A DNA stretch of 64,000 nucleotides from Methanobacteriota archaeon (lineage in GTDB: Archaea; Thermoplasmatota; E2; DHVEG-1), in NCBI GenBank assembly GCA_903877165.1, contig CAIRCU010000012.1, positions 1 to 64,000 of the forward strand, read 5' to 3'. The notes under the pieces were generated by a model. It made no database searches and had not been told where the DNA came from. It saw only the letters and a program-made list of their open reading frames with translations. Below, one piece after another: positions 7,720-17,488 of the stretch. The first letter of the stretch is position 1. Each line of letters starts with the position of its first letter. The position numbers and the translations under genes were made by a program.

Positions 7720-10700
7720 ATGCGGAATACCGTCAGTAGAAAATATGTAGCAATAGCAATCATGTTTGTATTCATTGGAGCAAGTGTTTTACCTGTTATC
7801 AGTGGAGCGAATCAAAACTTAAACATTTTAAATCATTCAGTGGCCCAGGGCAGAAGTCATCCACAAAAAGCACCTCAACCGTTTGTGAATACTCACGTAG
7901 CACACAATGTTACAATCATCCATGCAGAGAAAACAGCGACTCATCAGAACCGGAGAGCAGAAAAAACTCATGTTACAAAGGTGAAGCCAGAAGCGAAAAT
8001 GCTCTCATTCTTTGATACAATCAAAAAAAGTAATGACGTCATGGGAACAACAGCGTCTGGAAGCTCAATTTCTTCAGGGAAAGACACAAGGACAAGTCCT
8101 AGTACTACCATAGAAGGAAACAGTGCACAATTAAACAAGGCCAATAATGGGGCTGCGCCACTTGATGGTGAAGATTCAGTCCATGATATAACATCCGGTT
8201 ATGACTTTAACGCTATTCAGGATGCGATAGATTATGAGACTACCATGGATGGAGATATCATTACCGTTGATCCTGGGACATATGACGAAAGTGTTCTTAT
8301 CTACAAAGAAATCACCTTAATGCCGAGTGATTCCACGCCTATCATCGACGCGATGGGAGAGGACTATGGAATACAAATTACTGCAAATAATGTGACGGTA
8401 GATGGGTTCAATATCACAGATACCTACATCGCAGGTATTATTTGTGATAATTCATCTGGATTAACCCTGGTGAATAATATTTTCTGGTACGACGATTATA
8501 GCATAATATATTTCGATGAAGGAATAGCCCTTTCTAGCGATTATACGATTTATGATAATGTGGTGATGAATAATGTATTTTACATGGAATCCTCTGATGT
8601 TTCAGTGACAGTGGGTATTGATTTAAACTATGCATCAACTAGCTCTCATACCGTCACCATTGGTGATATCAGCATCACCAATAACACCTTCTACATGAAT
8701 GAAACTGCGGCTACTGCCATCAGTTTCAGTTCAATGGGCGAAGCTGGAATCTACGTGTACAATCTCCAAGGGGGGACCCTCTCAGTAGGTACGATCAATA
8801 TCTCTAGAAACAACATCTACGGTGGAAACCTTGGTTTTGATTTCTACGGAGATTTATCTAATTTACAAAACGTACACGTGACTGTTGGCGATCTCATTGT
8901 TACCCATAACCTTATGGTGAATCAGGCCGGTGGTGAGGGAGATGGTTACGGAATAAATATAGATTACTTCGATGGGACAGACTGGTCTGGCACCACCCAT
9001 GGAGTGTTTGGGGAATTACTGATAACCAATAATACCATTCAATCATCTCAGGACTATGTGTATGGTATCGAAGTAGACGATTACGGGTACTGGTACAATT
9101 ACTCAAGCACAGCCAGCCTTCATGTAGGGGATATGATCATCCAAGACAATCTCGTGAATGTCTCGGATTGTGGCGTGGACTTCGAAATGTACGACATTGG
9201 AGAAAATGGTGATCCTCTTCAAGATCAGGCCTCAGTCGTCGTAGGGAATTTCTATATTTCTCATAACACCATCAATACCTTAAGCGGCTATGAGGATGGA
9301 ATCTACATCGACGTTGAAGACTGTGGATACTACATGAATGATTATGCATCATTGACTATGGGATCGTTCATGGTTACTAACAATACAATCACCGGTTATT
9401 GCTCCGACGGCATCGATGTGAATAATTTCTATGATATCGGTTACGAGATGTATGACCATTCGTCCGTGACGATGGGTTCTGTTGAGTTCACTGGAAATAT
9501 TATCAACGTGACGAACAGCGATGGTGCTGGAATTGCGCTTAACTACATCGGAGACTTCGGAGAAGAACTGAACAATTATGCATCATGCACCGTTGGATCC
9601 ATCATAACCAATAACAACACTATCACCACAACGGGGAGTAGTGATCACGATGGCATGTACGCTGAAATTGAAGACCTTGGGTATGATATGTATGACCACT
9701 CAGTGTTCACCATGGGGGATATCCAATTTAATCAGAATGAGATCAACGTAGATGGCAGCAGTGGGTACGGCGCCGGCATGTATTTCGAATATTGGTATGA
9801 CTTCGGATACGATATGTACGGTAACTCACACTGTACGCTTGGTAGTACCGAAATCCTCGGCAACACCATCGTCGCTGGGAATGGCTATGGAGTCTACCTT
9901 GACTATTATGATATCGGATCCTCCATGGGAGAAAGCACAGATGATCACTGCGTGTTCACCATGGGTGATATCGCCGTCTGTAACAACAATATTACAAGTA
10001 GCGGTGGGGAGGGGGTGTACATCGACGATCTGGATGAATTCGGCTATGATGTGTATGGCTCCTCAACGTTCACAATGGGTAACATCCAATTCAATCATAA
10101 TACCATCAACACGAGCGACTCTGATGGATTATACCTCAACTGGATTGGGGAAATCGGATATGACATGTACGATAACTCACAGTGTACGATGGGTTATCTT
10201 GAATCAAACAATAACACGATCTATGCTGGCGATGGCTATGGCCTCTATATGGATTACGGAGAATTCGGCTACGAGATGGGAGAAACAGCGAACGATCACT
10301 GTGTCTTTTCCATGGGTGACATCACCTGCAATAATAACAACGTCACCAACAGCGGTAACAACGGCATCGAGGCGGCTTATATCTACGATATCGGGTACGA
10401 GATGTATGGTTCCTCGACCTGCACCCTGGGCAACATCCAGTTCGATCACAACATGATCAACACGAGTGACTATCCTAACCAAGGATTACGCTTTAACTGG
10501 ATTGGGAACATTGGAGAAGACATGTTCAACAGCTCCCGGTGCACGATGGGTAATCTTGAAGCAAATGATAACACGATTACTGTAAGCGATGGCGAGGGCG
10601 TCTACATCGACTACGGATACTTCGGCTGCAACCTGGGGAGCTATTGGTATAATACTGGGGAAGGCTGGATTTTTATATTCGACGCTCATGCCCACTGTGT

Positions 10701-13700
10701 CTTTTCCATGGGTGACATCACCTTCAACAATAACAGCGTCACCACCAGTGGTAACCTCGGAATCTACGTCAATGAAATCTATTGGATCGGGGCGGAGATA
10801 TTTGGTGCCTCGACCTGCGCCCTGGGCAGCATCCAGTTCAATGACAACATGATTAATACGAGCGACCATACCGGCATATACATTGATTACATCGGGGAAA
10901 TCGGGTATGAGATGGACAACAACTCACGATGCACCATGGGTAATCTCGAGACAAACAACAACACGATCTATGCTGGTGATGGCCACGGCATCTACATTGA
11001 CTATAATGAGTTCGGCTACGCCATGGGTGGTTATTGGGGTTATGAAGAGTATTTTATGCCTGATTTTAATGCCCACTGTATCTTCACGATGGGTGACATC
11101 ACCTGCAACGACAACAACATCACCAATAGCGGAGGCGAAGGTATCTACACCGAGGATCTCGATGATTTAGGCATAGGCATGTACGGTACCTCAACATACA
11201 CTATGGGTACCATCCAGTTCAATCATAACCTGATCAATACCGACGATGATTCCGGTCTCTACCTCTATGACCCTGAACGTTTCGGGAATCACATGTTCAA
11301 CGACACCCAGTTCACGATGGGTAATCTCGAAGCGGACTACAACACAATCAGCGCTGGCGACGGTAATGGCATCTATATGTATTACGATGAATTCGGCTAC
11401 GAGATGGGGACTGCATATGAGATCCAGAGCAGCGAGTCCAGTGGCGGAGATGCGCACTGTGGCTTCGTCATGGGTGACATCACCTGCGATTACAACAACA
11501 TCACCAACAGCGGAGGCGATGGTATCTATGTCGAAGAACTCGATTATATCGGGTCATACATGGGTGGTTATTCAACTGCTGCTATTGGCAACATCACCAT
11601 TAACCACAATACGGTGTGCACAGATGGGTACAATGGCATCGGCATTTCAAGCTCCGACGATTATGAGGGGATGTATTATTTCGGCTATGAGCTCTATGAT
11701 CACGCGACATTCACCATGGGAAACATCCAAATCAATGACAACATGATTAACAGCACTTCGGGGTACGGCCTTTATGTTTGGTGGTTAGGGGACATCGGAG
11801 TAAGCTTGTACGATGATTCACAGGCTACCATCGGCAGCATCGAGATCAACAACAACTATCTGAATAACGGTTGGGGCGATGGAATCGATTATGACATTGG
11901 AGATATCGGCTATAACTTGTACAATAATGCAACAGTCACTATACGACATATCACCATGAACCACAATACTATTATCAGTGGTGATAATGGGATAACTGAC
12001 GAGTGGAGCGGTAACTTCGGAACCGATGTGTACGATAATGCCCGGTATTATGGCAGAGGGATGATTCTCGCGCTCAACACGATTGATACTGCGAATGATG
12101 GTATTCGGATACTCGATGGGACATATGGTCTGATTGTCGGTGCGAACACGATTCTTAACGCTGGAAAAGGCATCGATGTCAAACAAGTTTCGTACGACAT
12201 CATCGTTGCCTATAATACGATGAGTGGTACGGTAAATGATGGGATCGTGTTCGATAGTGTGAATAATAGCAAGATCGTCGGGAACTCCATTAACGCAAGC
12301 CAAAATAAGAATGGCATTGAGCTTACTGATGATTCATACAACAACACCGTTCTTCGTAATACTGTCAGTAATAACAGCGACACCGGTATCAATGTGACGA
12401 CATCCTGGAACAACATGATTTACCACAACAATATCCTGAACAACATACTGCAGGGATATGATAATTCAAACGCAGGTAACACCTGGGATAACGGGTATCC
12501 CTCTGGTGGTAACTACTGGTCTGATTATACAGGGAATGACGTTTTCAGTGGACTAGAGCAAACCATCCCTGGGAGTGACGGCATCGGGGACACCCCCTAC
12601 AACATCACAGGACATACCCCAAACGATAAGGACCTGTACCCCTTGAAGGGCCGAGTCGTCATCAACCACCCATCGCTCTACACGCCAAGTGACCCATCAC
12701 CGGTGGATGGAGCAACCGGGGTATCGATTACCACCGATCTGAGTTGGACGGGTGGCGACCCTGATCATGATTATGACAACTATGATGTCTACTTTGGGAC
12801 AACAAACCCACCAACATCTAAGGTCGATACTATCTATCTCACCAACCAGTCTCGGATAAGCTATCATCCTGGAACGTTGGTCGCGGACACGACATACTAC
12901 TGGAAGATCGTCGCCTGGGATGCCTTCAACGACACCGCGACCGGGCCGGTATGGTCATTCTACACAGGGACAATAACTCCTCCCTCAGGTCCAGCATCAC
13001 CACCATACGACCACCTCCCACCAACAGCTTTGGCAGGTGGACCATACGGCGGTATTGTCAGCTCACCAATATCCTTTGATGGAAGTGCAAGCCATGCCAA
13101 TTTCCAGAACGGCTCCATTGTAAAATACGAGTGGAAGTTCTCTAGCGATGATGCATGGCAAGACCTTGGACCAAGACCAACGCACACCTACAGCAGCTTA
13201 GGAACATACTACGTATCGTTACGTGTCTACGATAACAGCTTCTACGCAGGAGTAGACACGACAACCGCGACGATCACCAGCAGCAACCACCCGCCGAATA
13301 CTCCAGTAATAAGCGGACCGACAACGGGACATATCGGCATTGAATATGGTTACAACATCACGTCAACCGACCCTGATAATAACTATATTCGATACTACGT
13401 TGCTTGGGGTGACGGGACGACCGCGTCCTCCTCGCAGACCGCCAGCGGCGTCGCGTTCGTGACGTCGCACAGCTGGGCGTCCCCCGGGGTCTACACCATT
13501 AGTGCCTACGCCAAAGACCCGTATAACACATCCTCGGGGACAGCGAAACTGGTGGTGACTGTCGACGCTGCATCGGTCCCGGGACTGGGATACCTCATCG
13601 ATGCCAACGGCGATGGAATCTACGATAGCTTCCACAGCAACGCGACAGGACAGACGACCCATGTGCTGAGGCAGGCGGACGGGACGTACCTCATCGACGT

Positions 13701-13899
13701 CAATGGTGACGGGGTCTGGGACTATGTCTACAACCCATTATCAGGGACATATACCGCCTACAGTGCAACTCCGGGGGTCGGGCCCGGTTGGCCACTCTGG
13801 CAAGGTGGGCTGCTGCTCATCATTATCATCATCATAATCTTCATCTTGTTCCTGCTCTGGAGACGCAGAAAGAAGGACGAGGAGAAGAAGAAGAAGTAG
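7720..13899 (+). CDS. giant cell-surface protein with beta-helix repeats, Fn3-like and PKD domains, C-terminal anchor
   Basis: About 2059 residues. The start is the ATG at 7720 behind GGAGGAGG; the longer frame begins at a TTG inside that site. Order: signal peptide (1-32); Lys/Ser/Thr-rich linker (33-150); a long parallel-beta-helix region (about 165-1640) of 45-residue rungs such as CTMGNLExNNNTIYAGDGxG and GYDMYDNS; NosD-like rungs near its end; an Fn3-like module (about 1650-1750, DVYFGTTNPP); two PKD-like domains (about 1765-1945, WGDG in the second); two EF-hand-like loops DANGDGIYD and DVNGDGVWD; a transmembrane helix (about 2024-2045, poly-Ile) and a basic tail RRRKKDEEKKKK. It is an anchored, probably glycosylated outer-surface protein; adhesion or polysaccharide binding is an inference. 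Base composition changes within the gene: the first 1.2 kb is clearly more AT-rich. Confidence 0.9.
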   Translation: MRNTVSRKYVAIAIMFVFIGASVLPVISGANQNLNILNHSVAQGRSHPQKAPQPFVNTHVAHNVTIIHAEKTATHQNRRAEKTHVTKVKPEAKMLSFFDTIKKSNDVMGTTASGSSISSGKDTRTSPSTTIEGNSAQLNKANNGAAPLDGEDSVHDITSGYDFNAIQDAIDYETTMDGDIITVDPGTYDESVLIYKEITLMPSDSTPIIDAMGEDYGIQITANNVTVDGFNITDTYIAGIICDNSSGLTLVNNIFWYDDYSIIYFDEGIALSSDYTIYDNVVMNNVFYMESSDVSVTVGIDLNYASTSSHTVTIGDISITNNTFYMNETAATAISFSSMGEAGIYVYNLQGGTLSVGTINISRNNIYGGNLGFDFYGDLSNLQNVHVTVGDLIVTHNLMVNQAGGEGDGYGINIDYFDGTDWSGTTHGVFGELLITNNTIQSSQDYVYGIEVDDYGYWYNYSSTASLHVGDMIIQDNLVNVSDCGVDFEMYDIGENGDPLQDQASVVVGNFYISHNTINTLSGYEDGIYIDVEDCGYYMNDYASLTMGSFMVTNNTITGYCSDGIDVNNFYDIGYEMYDHSSVTMGSVEFTGNIINVTNSDGAGIALNYIGDFGEELNNYASCTVGSIITNNNTITTTGSSDHDGMYAEIEDLGYDMYDHSVFTMGDIQFNQNEINVDGSSGYGAGMYFEYWYDFGYDMYGNSHCTLGSTEILGNTIVAGNGYGVYLDYYDIGSSMGESTDDHCVFTMGDIAVCNNNITSSGGEGVYIDDLDEFGYDVYGSSTFTMGNIQFNHNTINTSDSDGLYLNWIGEIGYDMYDNSQCTMGYLESNNNTIYAGDGYGLYMDYGEFGYEMGETANDHCVFSMGDITCNNNNVTNSGNNGIEAAYIYDIGYEMYGSSTCTLGNIQFDHNMINTSDYPNQGLRFNWIGNIGEDMFNSSRCTMGNLEANDNTITVSDGEGVYIDYGYFGCNLGSYWYNTGEGWIFIFDAHAHCVFSMGDITFNNNSVTTSGNLGIYVNEIYWIGAEIFGASTCALGSIQFNDNMINTSDHTGIYIDYIGEIGYEMDNNSRCTMGNLETNNNTIYAGDGHGIYIDYNEFGYAMGGYWGYEEYFMPDFNAHCIFTMGDITCNDNNITNSGGEGIYTEDLDDLGIGMYGTSTYTMGTIQFNHNLINTDDDSGLYLYDPERFGNHMFNDTQFTMGNLEADYNTISAGDGNGIYMYYDEFGYEMGTAYEIQSSESSGGDAHCGFVMGDITCDYNNITNSGGDGIYVEELDYIGSYMGGYSTAAIGNITINHNTVCTDGYNGIGISSSDDYEGMYYFGYELYDHATFTMGNIQINDNMINSTSGYGLYVWWLGDIGVSLYDDSQATIGSIEINNNYLNNGWGDGIDYDIGDIGYNLYNNATVTIRHITMNHNTIISGDNGITDEWSGNFGTDVYDNARYYGRGMILALNTIDTANDGIRILDGTYGLIVGANTILNAGKGIDVKQVSYDIIVAYNTMSGTVNDGIVFDSVNNSKIVGNSINASQNKNGIELTDDSYNNTVLRNTVSNNSDTGINVTTSWNNMIYHNNILNNILQGYDNSNAGNTWDNGYPSGGNYWSDYTGNDVFSGLEQTIPGSDGIGDTPYNITGHTPNDKDLYPLKGRVVINHPSLYTPSDPSPVDGATGVSITTDLSWTGGDPDHDYDNYDVYFGTTNPPTSKVDTIYLTNQSRISYHPGTLVADTTYYWKIVAWDAFNDTATGPVWSFYTGTITPPSGPASPPYDHLPPTALAGGPYGGIVSSPISFDGSASHANFQNGSIVKYEWKFSSDDAWQDLGPRPTHTYSSLGTYYVSLRVYDNSFYAGVDTTTATITSSNHPPNTPVISGPTTGHIGIEYGYNITSTDPDNNYIRYYVAWGDGTTASSSQTASGVAFVTSHSWASPGVYTISAYAKDPYNTSSGTAKLVVTVDAASVPGLGYLIDANGDGIYDSFHSNATGQTTHVLRQADGTYLIDVNGDGVWDYVYNPLSGTYTAYSATPGVGPGWPLWQGGLLLIIIIIIIFILFLLWRRRKKDEEKKKK
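9930..11800 (+). repeat. tandem higher-order repeats of about 350-400 bases inside the giant surface-protein gene
   Basis: Copies of the segment reading ATGGGTGACATCACCTGCAA (or close variants) recur near 9961, 10311, 10709, 11089 and 11470, so the period is about 350-400 bases (roughly 117-133 residues, three beta-helix rungs). Each unit carries the rung order TMGDI-CNNN, then TMGNIQFNHN, then CTMGNLExNNN. Unit length differs because a variable loop before DAHC or DHC is expanded in some copies (for example near 10640 and 11030). This is typical of growth by unequal recombination. Confidence 0.75.
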
Positions 13900-13928
13900 A
13901 CACGTACCAGCACAGAACAACACCACTT

Positions 13929-13970
13929 GGAGAGGTTCACCGCAATCTCTCCTCTCTTTTCTCTTTTATC
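13929..13970 (+). terminator. possible transcription terminator after the giant gene
   Basis: GGAGAG (13929-13934) can pair with CTCTCC (13947-13952), followed by a pyrimidine- and T-rich tract to about 13970. It lies 30 bases after the stop codon of the surface-protein gene. Confidence 0.4.
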
Positions 13971-14079
13971 ACCACGTTTACCTAGAATACTGAAGGGCAC
14001 CAGCAGACGGATGCCATTTTCGGGTCGCATGTCTCCCCAAGAGTCCAGCATCAGAGAAGGACACCCCTGAGGAAACAAG

Positions 14080-14088
14080 GATATATAA
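14080..14088 (+). promoter_or_regulatory. TATA box of the Tes-like radical SAM gene
   Basis: GATATATAA, about 45 bases before the start codon. The transcript start is predicted near 14110, immediately before an AAGGAGGA ribosome-binding site at 14118-14124. Confidence 0.65.
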
Positions 14089-14129
14089 GGAAAAAAACAT
14101 TAACCCTTGAATACCCAAGGAGGATGTCA

Positions 14130-15659
14130 ATGAGTATGAGAGAGCTTGAGAAGACCGCCTCAGTCTGCCCCGCCTGTTTCCAAGAAGGAAAGATCACTAA
14201 GATCGAGGCGACCATCGCAGAGGAGGACGGCCGCGTCTGGATCACCAAGACCTGCAAGAACCACGGGTCCTTCAAGGACATCTACTTCGGCGACATCCAC
14301 CTCTACGAACGCTGGATGAAGTACTCTAAGGTCGGAGAGCCCTCCCCGGATGTCAAGACGACGCTGTTCGGCGACCCCGCGCTCTACCCGGAGCACCGCT
14401 CCCAAAGCGTCCTGACCAACCTTCTCATCACCAACCGCTGCAACCTGCGCTGCGGCTACTGCTTCATGAACGCCGGGGCTGCCGGCTACGTCCACGAGCC
14501 GACCCTCGCTGAGATCAAGACGCTCCTCAAACAAGCCAGGGACGAGAAGCCGATCGGCTCCAAGGCCATCCAGATCACTGGAGGAGAGCCCACCATCCGC
14601 GACGACCTCCTCGACATCATCAAGGCCGCCCGCGACATGGGATTCTCCCACATCCAGCTCAACACGAACGGCATCAAGCTTGCGGACAGCAAAGAGTTCT
14701 GCCAGCAGCTCAAGGACGCAAAAGTCAACACCGTGTACCTCAGCTTCGACGGCGTCACCAAGGAGACCAACCCCTGGATCGACCAGCTCCACATCGCGAT
14801 TGCGAACCTGCGGGCCGTCAACCTCAAAGCCGTCCTCGTCCCCGTCCTCATCGGCGGCAAGAACCTCCACGAGACCGGCAAGATCATCCGCTATGCCCTC
14901 GACAACATCGACATCGTCCGCGGCGTCAACTTCCAGCCCATCTCGTTCTGCGGCCGCGTCACCAAACTCAAAGACGAGACCAGGGAGAAACAGCGCGTCG
15001 ACTACGTCAAGATGATGGAGGTCATCGAAAAAGAGTTCGACGGCAAAATCACCCGCGACGACTTCTACCCCGTCCCCTTCGTCTACCCCGTCTCCGAGCT
15101 CATCGAGACCCTCAAAGGAGAGAAACAAGTCGAGTTCACCGCACATCCCGGCTGCGGCGGCGCCACCTACCTCTTCTTGGAGAACGGCGAGCCCCTCCCC
15201 ATCACCCGGTTCATCGACGTCGAAAAGTTCATCGCCTTCATCCACGAACAAAGCAAGGTCACCGGCCCCCTGAAAAAAGTCCGCGTCGGCGCGTCGTTCC
15301 TACGCAACATCGACCGCTTCGTCGATAAAACCAAGGCACCCAAGGACTTCGACCTTAAGAAGATCCTCATGGATGCGGCAGTCGGTGGCAGCTACGACTC
15401 CCTCCGAGGCTTCCATTACAAGAGCCTCTTCGTCGGCTCCATGTGGTTCATGGACTCCTTCAACCTCAACATCGACCGCCTGCAGCGCTGCTGCATCCAC
15501 TACACCACCCAGGAGGGCATCATCCCGTTCTGTTCCTACAACGGCCTCGGCTACGGCGACCGGATTAGAGAGAAATACTCCCTCCCCATCAAGGAATGGG
15601 AGAAGAAAGTCGGCAGGCCGATCAAAGAAGACCTCTGGAAAGGCGGGTCGGTCTCCTAA
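14130..15659 (+). CDS. radical SAM protein resembling tetraether lipid synthase (Tes)
   Basis: About 509 residues. The radical SAM cluster motif CNLRCGYC lies near residue 112, in LLITNRCNLRCGYCFMNAG, followed by ITGGEPTIRDDLLDI. The N-terminus has the paired-cysteine segment SVCPACFQEGKITKIEA and a later TCKNHGSF, as in the MJ0619/MA_1486 group, whose members join two archaeol units into membrane-spanning tetraether lipids. Further cysteines (HPGCGGATYLF, RCCIHYT) may bind extra iron-sulfur clusters. Assignment to Tes is by overall motif pattern; related radical SAM proteins of this superfamily do other jobs. ATGs at 14124, 14130 and 14136 are in frame; the middle one has the best spacing from AAGGAGGA. 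Confidence 0.8.
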   Translation: MSMRELEKTASVCPACFQEGKITKIEATIAEEDGRVWITKTCKNHGSFKDIYFGDIHLYERWMKYSKVGEPSPDVKTTLFGDPALYPEHRSQSVLTNLLITNRCNLRCGYCFMNAGAAGYVHEPTLAEIKTLLKQARDEKPIGSKAIQITGGEPTIRDDLLDIIKAARDMGFSHIQLNTNGIKLADSKEFCQQLKDAKVNTVYLSFDGVTKETNPWIDQLHIAIANLRAVNLKAVLVPVLIGGKNLHETGKIIRYALDNIDIVRGVNFQPISFCGRVTKLKDETREKQRVDYVKMMEVIEKEFDGKITRDDFYPVPFVYPVSELIETLKGEKQVEFTAHPGCGGATYLFLENGEPLPITRFIDVEKFIAFIHEQSKVTGPLKKVRVGASFLRNIDRFVDKTKAPKDFDLKKILMDAAVGGSYDSLRGFHYKSLFVGSMWFMDSFNLNIDRLQRCCIHYTTQEGIIPFCSYNGLGYGDRIREKYSLPIKEWEKKVGRPIKEDLWKGGSVS

Positions 15660-15720
15660 CCCATCCCGTCTTGGCCTCAAGCGGACATGATCCCTCTCGA
15701 GTATTTTCTACTAAGAATAC

Positions 15721-15728
15721 TTTAAAAA
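15721..15728 (+). promoter_or_regulatory. probable TATA box of hutH
   Basis: TTTAAAAA, about 63 bases before the ATG at 15788. It supports the shorter start, since the longer reading frame begins inside the preceding gene. Confidence 0.45.
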
Positions 15729-15787
15729 CACAAGGTACGTACAGGATGCTGCCTGCGACCCAGAGGAGGTCGCGACGGGGATTTATC

Positions 15788-17326
15788 ATGACGCTTCCCA
15801 TCATCGGCTCAGGATTAACCGTAGACACGCTTGTCCAAGTCGCTCGCCATCACGAGCCAATCAGCCTTCCTAAAGACGTCGTACAGCGGATTATAGCCTG
15901 CCGCGAGATGTTGCTGAAAAAGATCACCGCCCATGAGATTATGTACGGGGTCAACACCGGGATCGGTGAGTTCTCCGAAGTCGTACTCAACGACGAACAG
16001 ACCAAGGATTTCCAACGGTACCTCATCTACAACCATGCCGCGGGCATCGGCGACCCAGCCCCACTGGAGTACGTCCGAGGGGCGATGCTCGCCAGAGTCA
16101 ACGTCCATGCCCATGGGAACTCCGGATGCCGCCCGGAAATCACTCAGACGCTTGTCGACATGATCAACAAAGGCGTCACCCCGTTCGTGTGCCAGAAAGG
16201 CTCGGTGGGCGCCTGCGGCGACCTCGCTCCGATGTCCCAGATCGCGCTCCTCATGCTTGGAGAAGGCAAGGCGTACTACAAAGGTGAATTGCTCGAAGGA
16301 AAAGTAGCATTGGAGGAAGCAGGGATCACGCCGCCGGGGCTGGAGGCACGGGACGGCCTCGCGATCATCAACGGGTCGAACATGCTCACCGCGATGAGCG
16401 CGATTTTCTGCCATGACGCCAACCTGTTCCTGAAGCACGCGGAGATCGCAGCCGCGATGTCTCTAGAGGCGCTTAAGGCGAACATGAAGCCGTATACCAT
16501 CAAGATCCACGAAGTCCGAGGATTCCCTGGTGCCGTCCGCAGCGCCAAAGCCATCCAGCAGTGCATCAAAGGCGGGGACCTCATCGAAGGCAAGATCAAA
16601 TGCAAGATCCAAGACGCGTACTCCATGCGGTCGACCCCACAGGTCATCGGCGCGGCGCACGACGCCATAGCCTACGCCCGCTCCCAGGTGGAAACCGAGC
16701 TCAACGGCGTGGGAGACAACCCGATCTTCTTCCCGAAAGAGAACCTGCAGCTCTCCGGGGCGAACTTTCAGGGCTCCCCGGTGTCGCTCCCCATGGACAT
16801 GGCCGGGATTGCGGTCACCATGGTCTGCGTGCTGTCGGAACGGCGCATGAACCGGTTGAACAACCCGGCGTTAAGCACAGGGCTGCCCGCGTTCCTCACC
16901 AAAGGCGCAGGGATGTACTCCGGGATGATGCTCAGCCAGTACACCGCGGATCACCTCATCGTCGAGCAGCGGATCCTCTCCGCGCCCGCCTCGATCCAGT
17001 CCATCCCCGCGGCCGCGGACCAAGAGGACTTCGTCTCCATGGGGATGAACACGGCGATCAAGAACATGCAGATTCTGGACAACGCTTACGGGATTTTAGG
17101 GATTGAGTTCATGGCGGCGGCGCAGGCCTTGGATTTCCGCGAGTACCACGTCGGCACCGGTGTCGCCAAAGCCAAAGAAGTGATCCGCCGTCACGTCAAG
17201 TTCCTGGATGAGGACCGCCCCCTCTACCCTGACCATACCGCGATGAAGGAGCTTGTGAAATCCGGCGAAATCCTTCGTGATGTAGAAAAGAGTATCGGGA
17301 GTCTCGGTCAAGGACTAGAACGGTAA
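15788..17326 (+). CDS. hutH: histidine ammonia-lyase (histidase) with Ala-Cys-Gly at the MIO site
   Basis: The 513-residue enzyme deaminates L-histidine to urocanate, the first step of histidine degradation; urocanate hydratase is encoded convergently next door. Family segments: YGVNTGIGEFSEV, LIYNHAAGIGDPAP, GSVGACGDLAPMSQIALL, DGLAIINGSNMLT, QDAYSMRSTPQVIGA, and NPIFF near the catalytic C-terminal half. The cofactor-forming triad, usually Ala-Ser-Gly, reads Ala142-Cys143-Gly144, with numbering identical to the Pseudomonas enzyme. The start at 15788 gives normal HutH length; the longer frame from 15596 overlaps the previous gene. Specificity for histidine is supported mainly by the adjacent hutU. 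Confidence 0.92.
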   Translation: MTLPIIGSGLTVDTLVQVARHHEPISLPKDVVQRIIACREMLLKKITAHEIMYGVNTGIGEFSEVVLNDEQTKDFQRYLIYNHAAGIGDPAPLEYVRGAMLARVNVHAHGNSGCRPEITQTLVDMINKGVTPFVCQKGSVGACGDLAPMSQIALLMLGEGKAYYKGELLEGKVALEEAGITPPGLEARDGLAIINGSNMLTAMSAIFCHDANLFLKHAEIAAAMSLEALKANMKPYTIKIHEVRGFPGAVRSAKAIQQCIKGGDLIEGKIKCKIQDAYSMRSTPQVIGAAHDAIAYARSQVETELNGVGDNPIFFPKENLQLSGANFQGSPVSLPMDMAGIAVTMVCVLSERRMNRLNNPALSTGLPAFLTKGAGMYSGMMLSQYTADHLIVEQRILSAPASIQSIPAAADQEDFVSMGMNTAIKNMQILDNAYGILGIEFMAAAQALDFREYHVGTGVAKAKEVIRRHVKFLDEDRPLYPDHTAMKELVKSGEILRDVEKSIGSLGQGLER

Positions 17327-17488
17327 AAACGTATAGACGTAAATGGCCATCAGCCAAAGATTCAAAAGCCTTCCCGAGAGACAGCCTGCTAGTATTCTCT
17401 TTGAAATCATTCCTACTCCATGTTAACATTTGTCACTGCCTCTATTTATGCTTTTCGACACAGAATAAAAAAAGTGTTAAAATTTCAC

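Noticed and set aside
9752-10456. 234-codon plus-strand second frame inside the giant surface gene
   Set aside because: Product is Ser/Thr/Ile-rich and repeats with the same period as the real gene, so it is a frame shadow of the repeats.
9930-11800. CRISPR-like spacing of repeats
   Set aside because: The repeats are 350-400 bases long, translated in one frame and diverged; no short identical repeats with unique spacers.
14160-15251. 363-codon minus-strand frame opposite the radical SAM gene
   Set aside because: Asp/Glu/Val-rich shadow caused by the GC-rich codon usage of the plus-strand gene, which has clear motifs.
15596-15787. 64-codon N-terminal extension of hutH
   Set aside because: It overlaps the end of the radical SAM gene and the hutH promoter and has no similarity to HutH N-termini.
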